Below, piece by piece: positions 1-7,664 of a stretch of 64,000 nt of DNA. Position numbers and translations under genes: made by a program. Numbering within the stretch: position 1 is the stretch's first letter; each line of letters starts with the position of its first letter. The stretch is from Bacillus sp. CHD6a (lineage in GTDB: Bacteria > Bacillota > Bacilli > Bacillales > Bacillaceae_I): contig NZ_LBMD01000007.1 in the NCBI RefSeq assembly GCF_001293645.1, positions 62,001-126,000 on the forward strand, given 5' to 3'. The notes under the pieces are model-generated. The model was given only the letters and a program-made list of their open reading frames with translations, did not search any database and was not told where the DNA came from.

Positions 1-234
1 ATCTGATACTTTCATTATATCTTTTAACCTGAAATATAGATACAAAGTCCCACTTGGGAAAGTCAGATGAAAATTCATCGAATTATACCTAAAAGTCATT
101 ATACACTTTCCCGCACTGTTATTGCTAGTTACTTTCTCAGTATAGTTCTTTTTTCACATGTATTAGAAAAGTTTTAACCAGGAACCAGCTGGGTATATAT
201 TTGGTAAAACAAAGATTTATTGGGAGGAATTTAT
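1..234. other. Left-edge intergenic region, no gene seen
   Basis: AT-rich stretch with no open frame that has a convincing ribosome binding site. The last 100 bases presumably hold the promoter of the small gene at 235, but no clear -35/-10 pair was identified. Confidence 0.4.
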
Positions 235-387
235 ATGGAAGATAGAGATGTGAGAGTTGAAAAAAGAGAAACTAAAGAAGATCGCGGTTTAGTCGCTTCA
301 ACATTCATTAAATATACTGCCTACCTCATAATATTTTTTGGAATCATTTGGTTCATTATCAGTTATTTACTACCAATGTTCCAATAA
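235..387 (+). CDS. Small single-pass membrane protein, 50 aa
   Basis: The frame starts at ATG 235, preceded by a strong GGGAGG ribosome binding site about 8 bases upstream, and ends in TAA just before a strong terminator. The product has a charged N-terminal half rich in Asp, Glu, Arg and Lys (about residues 2-18), then one hydrophobic segment (about residues 28-47) ending in LLPMFQ, so a membrane anchor with a short cytosolic tail is likely. I do not recognise the family. The start signal, the dedicated terminator and the protein-like composition argue that it is real. Confidence 0.7.
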   Translation: MEDRDVRVEKRETKEDRGLVASTFIKYTAYLIIFFGIIWFIISYLLPMFQ

Positions 388-390
388 GCA

Positions 391-426
391 AACAAAGCCC
401 AAGTCTTTGCGGACTTGGGCTTTGTT
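391..426. terminator. Rho-independent terminator, likely bidirectional
   Basis: A 15-bp perfect inverted repeat (AACAAAGCCCAAGTC and its complement) encloses a 6-base loop. It lies 3 bases after the small + strand gene and 12 bases from the 3' end of the minus-strand gene at 439, so it can serve both. Confidence 0.85.
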
Positions 427-438
427 ATATTTTCATAA

Positions 439-1494
439 TTAAAGAATGGTTCCAGAAAACTGAGGCATTTGTAAAGGGATGGATTGAATCTTTTCACCGT
501 CAATATCCACTGCCCACAGTTTGTAATTCGGTTTTCCTCTCAACCAACTCTGATCCTGAATAAATAACACCCTGTTTCTGTCACGGAAGAATACCGGCTC
601 AGTGATTAAAGTACGAAAACTTGTAATAGGCTGAACTTCTTTCCCACTCACATTCATGGTGTACATTTCATAGATATACTCTGACTTTTCACGAGGATTT
701 TCACTTGCAGCGGAAAACGCAATGATGTCACCAGTAGGAGAGAGTTTGCCGCTATAGATAATATTTGTTTTAAATTCAAAACTAGGATTTACATATTTCT
801 TTTCCATTGTTTGAGTATCCATGATAATAAAGGAAGAATACAGGCCTTTTTCTTCCTCTTTTCCCCACTCTACATAGCCAAGTTTCGTTCCATCTTTTGT
901 TAAAGAGAGACTTCGCTTTTTCAAGCTTTCATCATGAGTTAGTCTCTCCTTCTTGTCACCCTTTATTGAGATGGTATATAAGTCGATGTTAGTTGGCCCT
1001 TCCTCCATTTCATTGCCTTCTTGATATTTCTTTGCTGCTAAATAGAAGATGGATTGGTCATCTTGGGAAAAAATCGCATCTGTTATTAGTTCACCATCTT
1101 TTGAAAGGCGGACGAGATCACTACCATCACTATTCATAATGTAAAGTGATCTAGTTAATGTGTTATCACCTTTTTCTTGGGATAAAAAGAGGATCTTATC
1201 CCCCTTGGAAGAAAAACGAGGATGCACATGGCTTTCTTCCTGCCTTGGGTAGGTAAGTTGATTGACATTACTGCCATCAACATCTGCTTTATATAACGCT
1301 CCATCCCCGCTTTGAAAAAAAGGAAAAACGATCGATTGATCGTCAGGAGACAGGGCCACTGTCTCCCCGAATCCATTATCAATAGGAAGCCATGACCGGG
1401 TAAATCGTTCTGAAAAGAAATATAGAAGGACGGATATGATGATGACAAATCCTATGAGGGAGATGGTGAATAGCTTTAATGTTTGTTTTTTCAT
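439..1494 (-). CDS. Membrane-anchored TolB-like beta-propeller protein
   Basis: About 351 residues with one N-terminal hydrophobic segment (about residues 6-28) followed by an extracytoplasmic domain. That domain contains repeated blades of the type LSPDDQSIVF, FSSKGDKILFLS, FSQDDQSIFYLA and LSPTGDIIAFSA, typical of WD40-like/PD40 repeats seen in TolB and DPP6-like proteins. Such domains act as binding scaffolds; no catalytic residues are evident. An upstream in-frame ATG exists at 1548, but the ATG at 1494 has an AAAGAGG site at proper spacing and puts the signal anchor at the N-terminus. Function unknown. It is isolated between two terminators and so likely monocistronic. Confidence 0.7.
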   Translation of the reverse strand: MKKQTLKLFTISLIGFVIIISVLLYFFSERFTRSWLPIDNGFGETVALSPDDQSIVFPFFQSGDGALYKADVDGSNVNQLTYPRQEESHVHPRFSSKGDKILFLSQEKGDNTLTRSLYIMNSDGSDLVRLSKDGELITDAIFSQDDQSIFYLAAKKYQEGNEMEEGPTNIDLYTISIKGDKKERLTHDESLKKRSLSLTKDGTKLGYVEWGKEEEKGLYSSFIIMDTQTMEKKYVNPSFEFKTNIIYSGKLSPTGDIIAFSAASENPREKSEYIYEMYTMNVSGKEVQPITSFRTLITEPVFFRDRNRVLFIQDQSWLRGKPNYKLWAVDIDGEKIQSIPLQMPQFSGTIL

Positions 1495-1597
1495 CGGTAT
1501 CAGCCTCTTTCTCATTGATAGAATTAGTTGTTGGTAGTTTACCCTCAAATGGAAAATCCTACTTATTTTTTACTAATCATTTTTAAAAAAATGCAAA

Positions 1598-1621
1598 AAG
1601 CAACCTAATAAAAGATTGCTT
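1598..1621 (-). terminator. Weak terminator after the murG-like gene
   Basis: A short AAGCAA/TTGCTT stem with a 12-base AT-rich loop is followed on the minus strand by TTTTT. It lies about 25 bases downstream of the murG-like stop codon. Confidence 0.5.
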
Positions 1622-1645
1622 CCGTCAAATAGCATTCATATAACT

Positions 1646-2716
1646 TTATTTTGCTGTGTTTATAATTTGTTTAAGGATGATCTCTAGAGTGTTCGGTGCG
1701 CTGTCTTGGGACATGTTTTTTTGGAGTTGCTCTTTCTCGCTCTTAAGCACCTCTAATTGGTTTAAAAGTGTTTCTGTTGTAAGGTCCTCTTCGAATAAAA
1801 CTTTTGCAAACCCTTTTTTCTCAAACGATTGGGCATTTAATATTTGGTCTCCCCTGCTTGCATTCCTAGAAAGGGGTATTAATAGCATCGGCTTACGTAA
1901 CGCCAAAAATTCAAAAATTGAATTTGCGCCCGCTCTTGAGATGATGAACTCAGATGCTGCTAAAACGTCTGGTAATTCTTGATTGATATATTCAAATTGC
2001 TTATAACCTTTTACCCCTTCAAAGGAACGGTCGACGTTTCCTTTTCCACATAGATGAACAATTTGATATTGCTCTGTTAATTGTGAAAGTACTTGACGTA
2101 AGGTTTCATTGATTTTTTTCGCTCCAAGACTTCCTCCCATTATGGTAAGTATCGGTTTTTTCTCATGAAATCCAAGCCATGCTCTTCCTTCTTGAGCTTT
2201 GCCTTGAAATAACTCTTCTCTAATAGGAGAACCCGTAAATAATACTTTATCCGATGGAAAGTGATTCATCGTCTCGTCAAAGGTGACAAAAACCTTTGTC
2301 GCAAACTTGGTGGCAATTTTATTTGCAAGCCCTGGTGTAATGTCTGATTCATGAATGATAACAGGAATCTTCAACATTTTTGCAGCCATTACGACGGGTA
2401 CTGTCACAAATCCCCCTTTAGAAAATACAACCTTTGGCTTCATTTTTCTTAATATAATTAAGGCTTCCATGGCCCCTTTAATAATTCTAAGCGGATCGGA
2501 AAAATTCTTCCAGTCAAAGTAGCGGCGAAGCTTTCCACTTGAAATTCCATGAAAAGGGATATCCTCTTTACCGATAATATCCTGTTCAATTCCTTTTCTT
2601 GAACCAATATATGTAATATCCCACCCAGTGGCTTTTAATTTATTCATAATTGCAATATTGGGTGTGACGTGACCTGCTGAGCCGCCGCCAGTGAAAACTA
2701 TTTTTTTATTCGTCAT
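1646..2716 (-). CDS. murG: MurG-type UDP-GlcNAc transferase (stand-alone copy)
   Basis: MurG transfers GlcNAc from UDP-GlcNAc to lipid I on the inner membrane face, making lipid II for peptidoglycan. About 356 residues with the expected GT-B architecture: N-terminal glycine-rich motif FTGGGSAGHVTP at residues 8-19, hinge GSPIREEL, second-domain motif GGSLGAKKIN, and the UDP-GlcNAc site SRAGANSIFEFL. Start chosen at ATG 2716 because AAGGA lies about 10 bases upstream; another ATG at 2734 has a weaker site. It is not within a division/cell-wall cluster here: its neighbours are a propeller protein and small DUF genes. It is therefore either a second MurG paralogue (known in some Bacillus) or a relocated single gene. 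Confidence 0.85.
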   Translation of the reverse strand: MTNKKIVFTGGGSAGHVTPNIAIMNKLKATGWDITYIGSRKGIEQDIIGKEDIPFHGISSGKLRRYFDWKNFSDPLRIIKGAMEALIILRKMKPKVVFSKGGFVTVPVVMAAKMLKIPVIIHESDITPGLANKIATKFATKVFVTFDETMNHFPSDKVLFTGSPIREELFQGKAQEGRAWLGFHEKKPILTIMGGSLGAKKINETLRQVLSQLTEQYQIVHLCGKGNVDRSFEGVKGYKQFEYINQELPDVLAASEFIISRAGANSIFEFLALRKPMLLIPLSRNASRGDQILNAQSFEKKGFAKVLFEEDLTTETLLNQLEVLKSEKEQLQKNMSQDSAPNTLEIILKQIINTAK

Positions 2717-2825
2717 GGTATCAACATCCTTCATGTCATTCTCTTCTTCTTATTATTAACGAAATATGCGTTAAAGGCAAAGAGTTTGTGCAACAATGAC
2801 GTTACCACAATACATCCATTACGTA

Positions 2826-2868
2826 AAACAGGCCATTGAACTATAATACAAATTTAATGGCCTGTTTT
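2826..2868 (-). terminator. Terminator of the YvrJ-family gene
   Basis: A 13-bp inverted repeat AAAACAGGCCATT with its complement encloses a 17-base loop and ends in TTTT on the minus strand, starting 5 bases after the YvrJ stop codon. Confidence 0.75.
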
Positions 2869-2872
2869 CCAC

Positions 2873-3037
2873 TCATTTGATGTTTCTTGAAGGCAATGTT
2901 TCCCTGGATAATCGATATGGAAGTTGTTGCAACGTTCTTGTTACATTTTCTAGTTTTTGTTCTATTCGATGCAACAAATAAAACGTAATCACAATCGGGA
3001 ATCCAACTTCACTTATCCATGTCCACCATTGATCCAT
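2873..3037 (-). CDS. YvrJ family protein, 54 aa
   Basis: Found by reading the minus strand: ATG at 3037 with a near-perfect AAAGGAGGAGAGG ribosome binding site, 54 residues. The N-terminus MDQWWTWISEVGFPIVITFY followed by LLHRIEQKLENVTRTLQQLP matches the recalled YvrJ family pattern: a tryptophan-rich start, one membrane helix at about residues 7-23, then a short amphipathic coiled segment. Function is unknown. YvrJ genes commonly accompany DUF2922 and DUF1659 genes, exactly as here, which supports both the identity and the start. The gene has its own strong terminator. Confidence 0.85.
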   Translation of the reverse strand: MDQWWTWISEVGFPIVITFYLLHRIEQKLENVTRTLQQLPYRLSRETLPSRNIK

Positions 3038-3062
3038 GACCTCTCCTCCTTTTTTTAAAATA

Positions 3063-3095
3063 GGAAAGGCCTACTGATTAAGAGTAGACCTTTCC
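3063..3095 (-). terminator. Hairpin terminator/attenuator after the DUF2922 gene
   Basis: A near-perfect stem GGAAAGGYCTACT with its complement and a 6-base loop, followed on the minus strand by TATTTT. It sits between the DUF2922 gene and the YvrJ gene and may partly limit read-through. Confidence 0.65.
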
Positions 3096-3103
3096 AAAGT
3101 TTG

Positions 3104-3319
3104 TTACGCTATTTCAAATTCAGTTACGTTACGTTCAACAATCCTGGCGCTATCCTTTGAGACAAAGTTTCCACCTTTAGAGGTAAAAACATTTGCGGCA
3201 ATAATTGTATCCATTGCCCCTTCCATTTCCACCTGTGTTAGACCTGCTCTAGGATCATCAACGGACACCTTGACCTTAGAGCCCTCTTCATTAAGGAAGA
3301 TTAATTCTAGTGTAAACAT
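3104..3319 (-). CDS. DUF2922 family protein, 71 aa
   Basis: Small soluble protein beginning MFTLELIFLNEEGSKVKVSV and containing the block DDPRAGLTQVEMEGAMD, the typical DUF2922 pattern. Function unknown. ATG 3319 was preferred over a GTG two codons upstream because AAAGGAGG lies 7 bases before it. It follows the DUF1659 gene by about 40 bases in the same direction and precedes a YvrJ-family gene, the usual three-gene arrangement in Bacillaceae. Confidence 0.85.
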   Translation of the reverse strand: MFTLELIFLNEEGSKVKVSVDDPRAGLTQVEMEGAMDTIIAANVFTSKGGNFVSKDSARIVERNVTEFEIA

Positions 3320-3361
3320 GTACACACCTCCTTTCTTTTATAAGTTAGTTGCATTAACTAA

Positions 3362-3577
3362 TTAGCCAAGGAAGTGCAATTCACTACGTCTAACATTAGA
3401 AACAGGTGTTGTCTGGAGACCGGAAATTGCTCCTGCTGCTTGTAGTAGTGCGGTAGCCTCTGCATCTACTTTAATATTGTTGTAGTTTTTCGTACGGTAC
3501 AACAAGTTCCCTTTTTCATCTTCCCCTAATTCATACATCAGGCGAAGTTGGACATTTTCTACTGCGTAATCTGCCAT
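3362..3577 (-). CDS. DUF1659 family protein, 71 aa
   Basis: The product starts MADYAVENVQLRLMYELGED and continues with KGNLLYRTKNYNNIKVDAEA, matching the small DUF1659 family. Function is unknown; the family almost always sits immediately upstream of a DUF2922 gene. ATG 3577 follows a GGGGGTGA ribosome binding site, and the six extra upstream codons of the open frame overlap that site and so are probably not translated. First gene of a probable DUF1659-DUF2922-YvrJ unit. Confidence 0.85.
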   Translation of the reverse strand: MADYAVENVQLRLMYELGEDEKGNLLYRTKNYNNIKVDAEATALLQAAGAISGLQTTPVSNVRRSELHFLG

Positions 3578-3660
3578 GCTCTCACCCCCTTTCACCTTCT
3601 ATATAAAAAGTTAAAGGGGAAAAGTAGTGAACAAATGAAAAAATATTATTTTATTGGTTT

Positions 3661-3796
3661 AACACCGCTGTTCCTTTCCGCAAATGGCTTCGCTTTCCTA
3701 GGGGCTGACGTGAGCCTCCTCGGATACGCCTGCTGGGTCTCAACCTACCGTTACTCCCCGCTGGAGTCTCCGCCATTTGCTCCACTCCACAGCTAG
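3661..3796 (+). repeat. Dispersed GC-rich intergenic repeat, copy 1 (forward)
   Basis: Begins AACACCGCTGTTCCTTTCCG, continues with GGCTTCGCTTTCCTAGGGG and GAGCCTCCTCGG, and ends with CACAGCTAG. The same blocks recur at about fifteen other intergenic sites in this window. The short open frames across it are spurious. Confidence 0.9.
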
Positions 3797-3830
3797 AAAT
3801 TACAAAAATGAAATGTTAATTAATCAAAAA

Positions 3831-3869
3831 AAAGCCATTCCATCTTCAAAAAATAAATGGAATGGCTTT
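3831..3869 (-). terminator. Terminator of mgsR
   Basis: A 12-bp perfect inverted repeat AAAGCCATTCCA / TGGAATGGCTTT with a 15-base loop, followed on the minus strand by a TTTTT run, 9 bases after the mgsR stop codon. Confidence 0.8.
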
Positions 3870-3878
3870 ATATAAATA

Positions 3879-4271
3879 TTATGAAACAGATTGCTTTAAT
3901 TCAAGTTTGGATTTTTGTCTGGAAAGCTTCTGCAATGCTGATTCGTTATAGCCAACAATCAACTTTCTTCCACTAGTGATGATAGGTCTTCTTAGCAGCT
4001 TCGGTTCCTCAATGATTAACTCAATTAGCTGGGAAAGCGATAACTCATTAACATCAATCCCGAGGTCCTTAAACGTTTGGCTTCTAGTCGCTAAAATTTC
4101 ATCTATTCCTTCTGTAGTTAACGAAAGAATCTTCATCATTTCATCTTTGTTTGGTGTTTCTCTAAAGATATGCTTCTCTTGAAATTGAATGTTATTTCCT
4201 TTCAACCATTTCTTTGTCTTTCTACATGACGTACAACTTGGGTAACTGTAAAAAATGATTTCATTCATCAT
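3879..4271 (-). CDS. mgsR: Spx/MgsR family regulator (ArsC-like fold)
   Basis: 130 residues with a thioredoxin-like ArsC fold. The N-terminal redox motif CTSC (residues 13-16) is the CxxC switch of Spx and MgsR. Downstream, EPKLLRRPIITSGRKLIVGY matches the conserved RRPI block. Spx-type proteins bind the RNA polymerase alpha C-terminal domain and change promoter choice under thiol stress; MgsR (YqgZ) controls part of the SigB stress regulon in B. subtilis. Identity with MgsR rather than Spx is inferred from the neighbouring yqgY and yqgX genes. Monocistronic, with its own terminator. Confidence 0.8.
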   Translation of the reverse strand: MMNEIIFYSYPSCTSCRKTKKWLKGNNIQFQEKHIFRETPNKDEMMKILSLTTEGIDEILATRSQTFKDLGIDVNELSLSQLIELIIEEPKLLRRPIITSGRKLIVGYNESALQKLSRQKSKLELKQSVS

Positions 4272-4529
4272 GCTTACCTCCCCGTTTTCTTCAATATTTT
4301 ATGTTAATCACATTGTATACCAATTGTATAACTTTTGTACAGTAAAATGATAACTATTTTTTGAACAAATTGCGACAACGTTTTTTCTTTATGAAAAAAG
4401 CAGGTTTTCTGTTTAACTTTGCCCTATAATGGAAATAGGTATGATAGAAAAATAGTTGCATAATCATTTTGGAACTGGAGAAAAATGTACTTATCTTGTA
4501 ATCGTCACAAACTAGAAACAAACGCTTAT
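4272..4529. other. Divergent intergenic region mgsR/yqgY
   Basis: Part of a 312-bp gene-free, AT-rich stretch between the divergent mgsR and yqgY genes. A TGTACA...TATACA pair on the minus strand about 30-60 bases upstream of mgsR could be a vegetative promoter. I found no convincing SigB consensus. Confidence 0.3.
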
Positions 4530-4558
4530 TTACAAGTAAAGTATTGGTACATTATAAT
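4530..4558 (+). promoter_or_regulatory. SigA-type promoter of yqgY
   Basis: TTACAA (4530-4535), 17-base spacer, perfect TATAAT (4553-4558), about 50 bases upstream of the yqgY start codon. Confidence 0.65.
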
Positions 4559-4604
4559 AGGTAAGTGACAAGCATAAGGATTAGTGCGTAAGGAGGGGAT
4601 ACAT

Positions 4605-4850
4605 ATGGATCGTATGTACCGTGTAATGGGTTTCTGGACTGGGATTTTTGCGGTTATGTTTTATCTTGGCCACATGACTCAAACGTCTTTACTTTTCTTC
4701 GGACAAACGGTATTCTTCATTTTATTAAGTTATCTTAAGCTATCTGAACGTATGTACATCTATATTTTCGGAGCATATTTAACAATTTTCTTTGTTGCCT
4801 TCTCGTATTGGACAACATTTATGATGGTGCCTGGATCTGGTGGTCATTAA
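4605..4850 (+). CDS. yqgY: DUF2626 membrane protein YqgY, 81 aa
   Basis: Three predicted membrane segments in a small protein beginning MDRMYRVMGFWTGIFAVMFY and ending WTTFMMVPGSGGH, which matches my recollection of YqgY (DUF2626). Function unknown. ATG 4605 has an AAGGAGGGG site 7 bases upstream; an in-frame ATG/GTG further upstream overlaps that site. Divergent to mgsR and followed by a very long terminator stem. Confidence 0.85.
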   Translation: MDRMYRVMGFWTGIFAVMFYLGHMTQTSLLFFGQTVFFILLSYLKLSERMYIYIFGAYLTIFFVAFSYWTTFMMVPGSGGH

Positions 4851-4862
4851 ACATACGTAGCT

Positions 4863-4906
4863 CAACAATAAAAAGCGATGACTTATGTCATCGCTTTTTA
4901 TTGTTG
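4863..4906. terminator. Long bidirectional terminator
   Basis: A perfect inverted repeat of about 20 bp (CAACAATAAAAAGCGATGAC and its complement) with a 4-base loop and T-runs on both strands. It terminates yqgY on the + strand and overlaps the stop codon of the convergent methyltransferase gene. Confidence 0.9.
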
Positions 4907-6016
4907 TTCCGATTGTATTAACCTGTGCCATCTATTCGTGCTTTTCTCATGAATAATGACATGAAAGGCGTTACTCCAGCTGCCATCCATAATTAAGGTC
5001 CTGATCGCTCTGTTTTGCTTACTCTTCTCCGAGAAAGGATTTGGATCCTGATTATCTTGGAGGTAGTCAAGTACTCCTGCAGCTACAAGGAATTCTCCCT
5101 GTTTCATCGTTCCTATATGAGAGAACCCCAACTCATTAAAGCACTCTTCTAAAGCATCAAAATGTATATGGGAGGTTAAATCCATGTCAGCAGGATATGA
5201 TAACGGATCATTTATTAGTTGATGTCGGTAATAACCACGAAGACTGCCATTTATTAAATCCTGACTGGATAGTTCCGAGAAACGGTATCCATAATCAATC
5301 GTTATAATGGTTCCTGAAAGCAACCACTCTCCAATTATTTTGGCAAACTTCATCATCGCTAAGGGAATTTCCATCCTTTGCCCATCAGAAAAACTTAACT
5401 TGTTTCTCATAATATATGCAACGATATCCTCATTATGGAGAGGTGCGCTTTTCTCCGCTAGTCTACCCTCTTCGTTTATTGTTACAAAAACTTCCTTTAA
5501 AGACCCATTCGTGTATTCCACAACATGTACAGGTAATGCATCAAACAGTTCATTGGATAATAGAACACCCTTTCTAAGATGTTCAGGAACTTCTTTTAAT
5601 GAAGTAAAGTAGCTCACAGGTGCCGTGTGTGGTATCGTGGTTTGTTGCACTTTTATATGATAGGAGCTTGTTTCCACCATCACATATGTCAAGCGGTCAT
5701 AGAGCGGTGCATCAAGAAGCATTACCTCTCCCAATAGATGTTTGGCAAACCTCCCATTTCCACCGCCTACCTCGATAATGACTGGTGGAATATCTGTTTC
5801 ATGAAAATACTTTACCATCAGTTTTGCAAATAGTTTCCCGTAAACGTTGTGGACATTGCTACTTGTGATAAAATCGCCACTACTACCTACCTTATTTTTG
5901 GGTTTCATATAGTAGCCTTCACAAGGGTGATAGAGTGCAGCCATCATATATTCCGAATAATTCAGTTTTCGTCCCGGGGCCTTTTCTATTTTTTCTTGTA
6001 AAAATGTTGGAATCAT
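4898..6016 (-). CDS. SAM-dependent methyltransferase, NDUFAF7/MidA (DUF185) family
   Basis: 372 residues. The N-terminal block NYSEYMMAALYHPCEGYY, then GDFITSSNVHNVYGKLFAKL and the SAM motif VIIEVGGGNGRFAKHLL, match the NDUFAF7-like family; LLSNELFDALPVHV is its characteristic second motif. The mitochondrial member methylates an arginine of a complex I subunit; bacterial substrates are largely undefined, so the substrate here is unknown. Start lies 3 bases after the yqgX stop codon, so the two genes are almost certainly co-transcribed. Confidence 0.85.
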   Translation of the reverse strand: MIPTFLQEKIEKAPGRKLNYSEYMMAALYHPCEGYYMKPKNKVGSSGDFITSSNVHNVYGKLFAKLMVKYFHETDIPPVIIEVGGGNGRFAKHLLGEVMLLDAPLYDRLTYVMVETSSYHIKVQQTTIPHTAPVSYFTSLKEVPEHLRKGVLLSNELFDALPVHVVEYTNGSLKEVFVTINEEGRLAEKSAPLHNEDIVAYIMRNKLSFSDGQRMEIPLAMMKFAKIIGEWLLSGTIITIDYGYRFSELSSQDLINGSLRGYYRHQLINDPLSYPADMDLTSHIHFDALEECFNELGFSHIGTMKQGEFLVAAGVLDYLQDNQDPNPFSEKSKQNRAIRTLIMDGSWSNAFHVIIHEKSTNRWHRLIQSEQQ

Positions 6017-6019
6017 TCC

Positions 6020-6652
6020 TTAAAATCCATTAAGAAATGGGTTGCTATCCATTTCCTTCTGAATGGTTGTAGTCATTCCATGGCCAGATAAAACGGTCGT
6101 TTCTTCTGGAAGCGTCAACAGCTTGTTGTGTATGCTTTGTATAAGCTGATCGTGATTGCCACCTGGGAGATCTGTTCTTCCTATACTGCCGGCAAAAAGA
6201 GCATCACCTGCAAAAACCACTTTACTGAGTTCATGATAAAAGCTTACACTTCCAGGTGAGTGGCCTGGCGTAAACAATATTTCCAGCTCGAAATTAGAAA
6301 TGACCAGTTTTTCTTCAGACTGAATAAGATGGTCAGCAGGCAAAGCTGTTATCTGCCCAAGTTGAAAAAACTGAGAGCCATTAAGACTTGGATCACCAAG
6401 CCAATTCTTTTCTTTTTTATGTACATATACTGGTATGTCCCAGTGTTTGCGAACGGCATCTACTGCACCTATGTGATCGAAATGTGCATGTGTCAATAAT
6501 ATAGCTAACGGTTTAAGCGCATTTTCCTCCAAGTAGGAATTGAATGCTTGCCCTTCACTCCCGGGATCGAAAACGATGCATTCTTTTCTTTCATTTATTA
6601 GGAGGTACGCATTCGTTTGCAGCGGCCCCAGTGGTAGCTGTTTCCATTTCAT
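6020..6652 (-). CDS. yqgX: MBL-fold hydrolase YqgX (glyoxalase II-like)
   Basis: About 210 residues of the metallo-beta-lactamase fold. The metal-binding motif THAHFDHIG (about residues 58-66) and later ligands in FTPGHSPGS, FAGDALFAGSIGRTD and SGHGMTT are all present, so an intact two-metal hydrolase is expected. Such enzymes hydrolyse thioesters such as S-lactoylglutathione or bacillithiol conjugates; the physiological substrate cannot be read from sequence. ATG 6652 was preferred over the GTG four codons upstream. Heads a two-gene unit with the methyltransferase gene. Confidence 0.85.
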   Translation of the reverse strand: MKWKQLPLGPLQTNAYLLINERKECIVFDPGSEGQAFNSYLEENALKPLAILLTHAHFDHIGAVDAVRKHWDIPVYVHKKEKNWLGDPSLNGSQFFQLGQITALPADHLIQSEEKLVISNFELEILFTPGHSPGSVSFYHELSKVVFAGDALFAGSIGRTDLPGGNHDQLIQSIHNKLLTLPEETTVLSGHGMTTTIQKEMDSNPFLNGF

Positions 6653-6735
6653 TTCTTCCCACACCTTTCCTTGAAGTATCTATCCATCTATTTTACACTA
6701 AGAAGTAGAACTTGAGAAACGAAAGGAAATTGCCT

Positions 6736-7221
6736 ATGAAGTCAATGTTCGGTTTGGAGATACAATGTGCAGAGAATAAACCGCAATACTTTCAGAACCT
6801 TCTCTTGCAATTTAAACAAATAGCCAGTATTTTTGATTCTGATGACAGCATGCTAATTACCGATTCTGCCATGGAGGCAAAAGTCGTAAAAAACATGCTG
6901 ATGGACCGAAGTATACTAGAAGAAACGTATTCACTTTCCCTTATAGAAAATCCAATTGCCACAAGTCTTTTCACCGATTATGGTTTTGTTTCAGAAAAAA
7001 ACAATCATTATCTGTATCAAGATATGATATCCATATTTACAATTGAAAGCGGTATACAAGTTAACATAGATATGTTTCTCATTCAATTAGAGGAATCAAT
7101 TATCGCTATAGAGGAACAATATAAGAAATCCTATATTATTGATAAAGAAAATAAAGAATTTATGCAGAAAGTAGCGCAAGCATATGACATAGAAGTGTCA
7201 ATTTTTGACCTCGACAAATAG
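6736..7221 (+). CDS. Hypothetical protein, 161 aa
   Basis: Soluble acidic protein beginning MKSMFGLEIQCAENKPQYFQ with no membrane segment or known motif that I recognise. ATG 6736 has AAAGGAA about 8 bases upstream; the frame could extend eight codons to a TTG at 6712. It lies divergent from yqgX and just upstream of yqgW, where B. subtilis has no equivalent that I recall, so it may be lineage-specific. Composition (many Ile, Ser, Glu, Asp) is protein-like and the frame is unbroken for 161 codons. Confidence 0.7.
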   Translation: MKSMFGLEIQCAENKPQYFQNLLLQFKQIASIFDSDDSMLITDSAMEAKVVKNMLMDRSILEETYSLSLIENPIATSLFTDYGFVSEKNNHYLYQDMISIFTIESGIQVNIDMFLIQLEESIIAIEEQYKKSYIIDKENKEFMQKVAQAYDIEVSIFDLDK

Positions 7222-7334
7222 TAAGAAAACATTTAAAATGTAAATGGAGTGTAGTGTAATGTTCCATTACATACTTATTTTTCGGAATTTCTTTTAAATA
7301 GAAATGGAAATGATCTCTGAAAGGGGCGTTAACC

Positions 7335-7508
7335 TTGCCATTAGTTATTATTTTTGGACTCGTAACACTTTTATGCGTATTTGCACTTGTCCGTTCCCTT
7401 AAAGAAAAAAACTTCTTAGCAGTTCTTTTCGCATTTGGAACAGTTGCAGTTTTTGGTTGGTTTACGGTAATGACAGTCATTGAACACGGTTACCCTGTAG
7501 CACATTAA
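7335..7508 (+). CDS. yqgW: DUF2759 membrane protein YqgW, 57 aa
   Basis: Small protein starting at TTG 7335 with AAAGGGG at proper spacing. The product MPLVIIFGLVTLLCVFALVR then SLKEKNFLAVLFAFGTVAVF and GWFTVMTVIEHGYPVAH has two hydrophobic helices with a positive loop (RSLKEKN) and matches the DUF2759/YqgW pattern. Function unknown. A strong terminator follows. The position between yqgX and yqgV fits the B. subtilis order. Confidence 0.85.
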   Translation: MPLVIIFGLVTLLCVFALVRSLKEKNFLAVLFAFGTVAVFGWFTVMTVIEHGYPVAH

Positions 7509-7524
7509 TTAACAAAGACAAGAA

Positions 7525-7565
7525 AAAGAGTATCCATCCGCACGCGGAGGGATACTCTTTTTTTT
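7525..7565 (+). terminator. Terminator of yqgW
   Basis: A 17-bp stem with one mismatch (AAAGAGTATCCATCCGC against its complement), tiny loop, followed by a T-run. Confidence 0.9.
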
Positions 7566-7664
7566 GTGTTAAGTGACATAAACCAAAATCAATTTGGTGA
7601 ATATACTATATTTAGGGATTTAAGGTAATACTATAACTAGCAAATTTGTAGGAGGGTGATATGG

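Noticed and set aside
4272-4460. SigB promoter for mgsR
   Set aside because: Expected from B. subtilis, but no GTTTAA-N12-15-GGGTAT-like pair was found on the minus strand.
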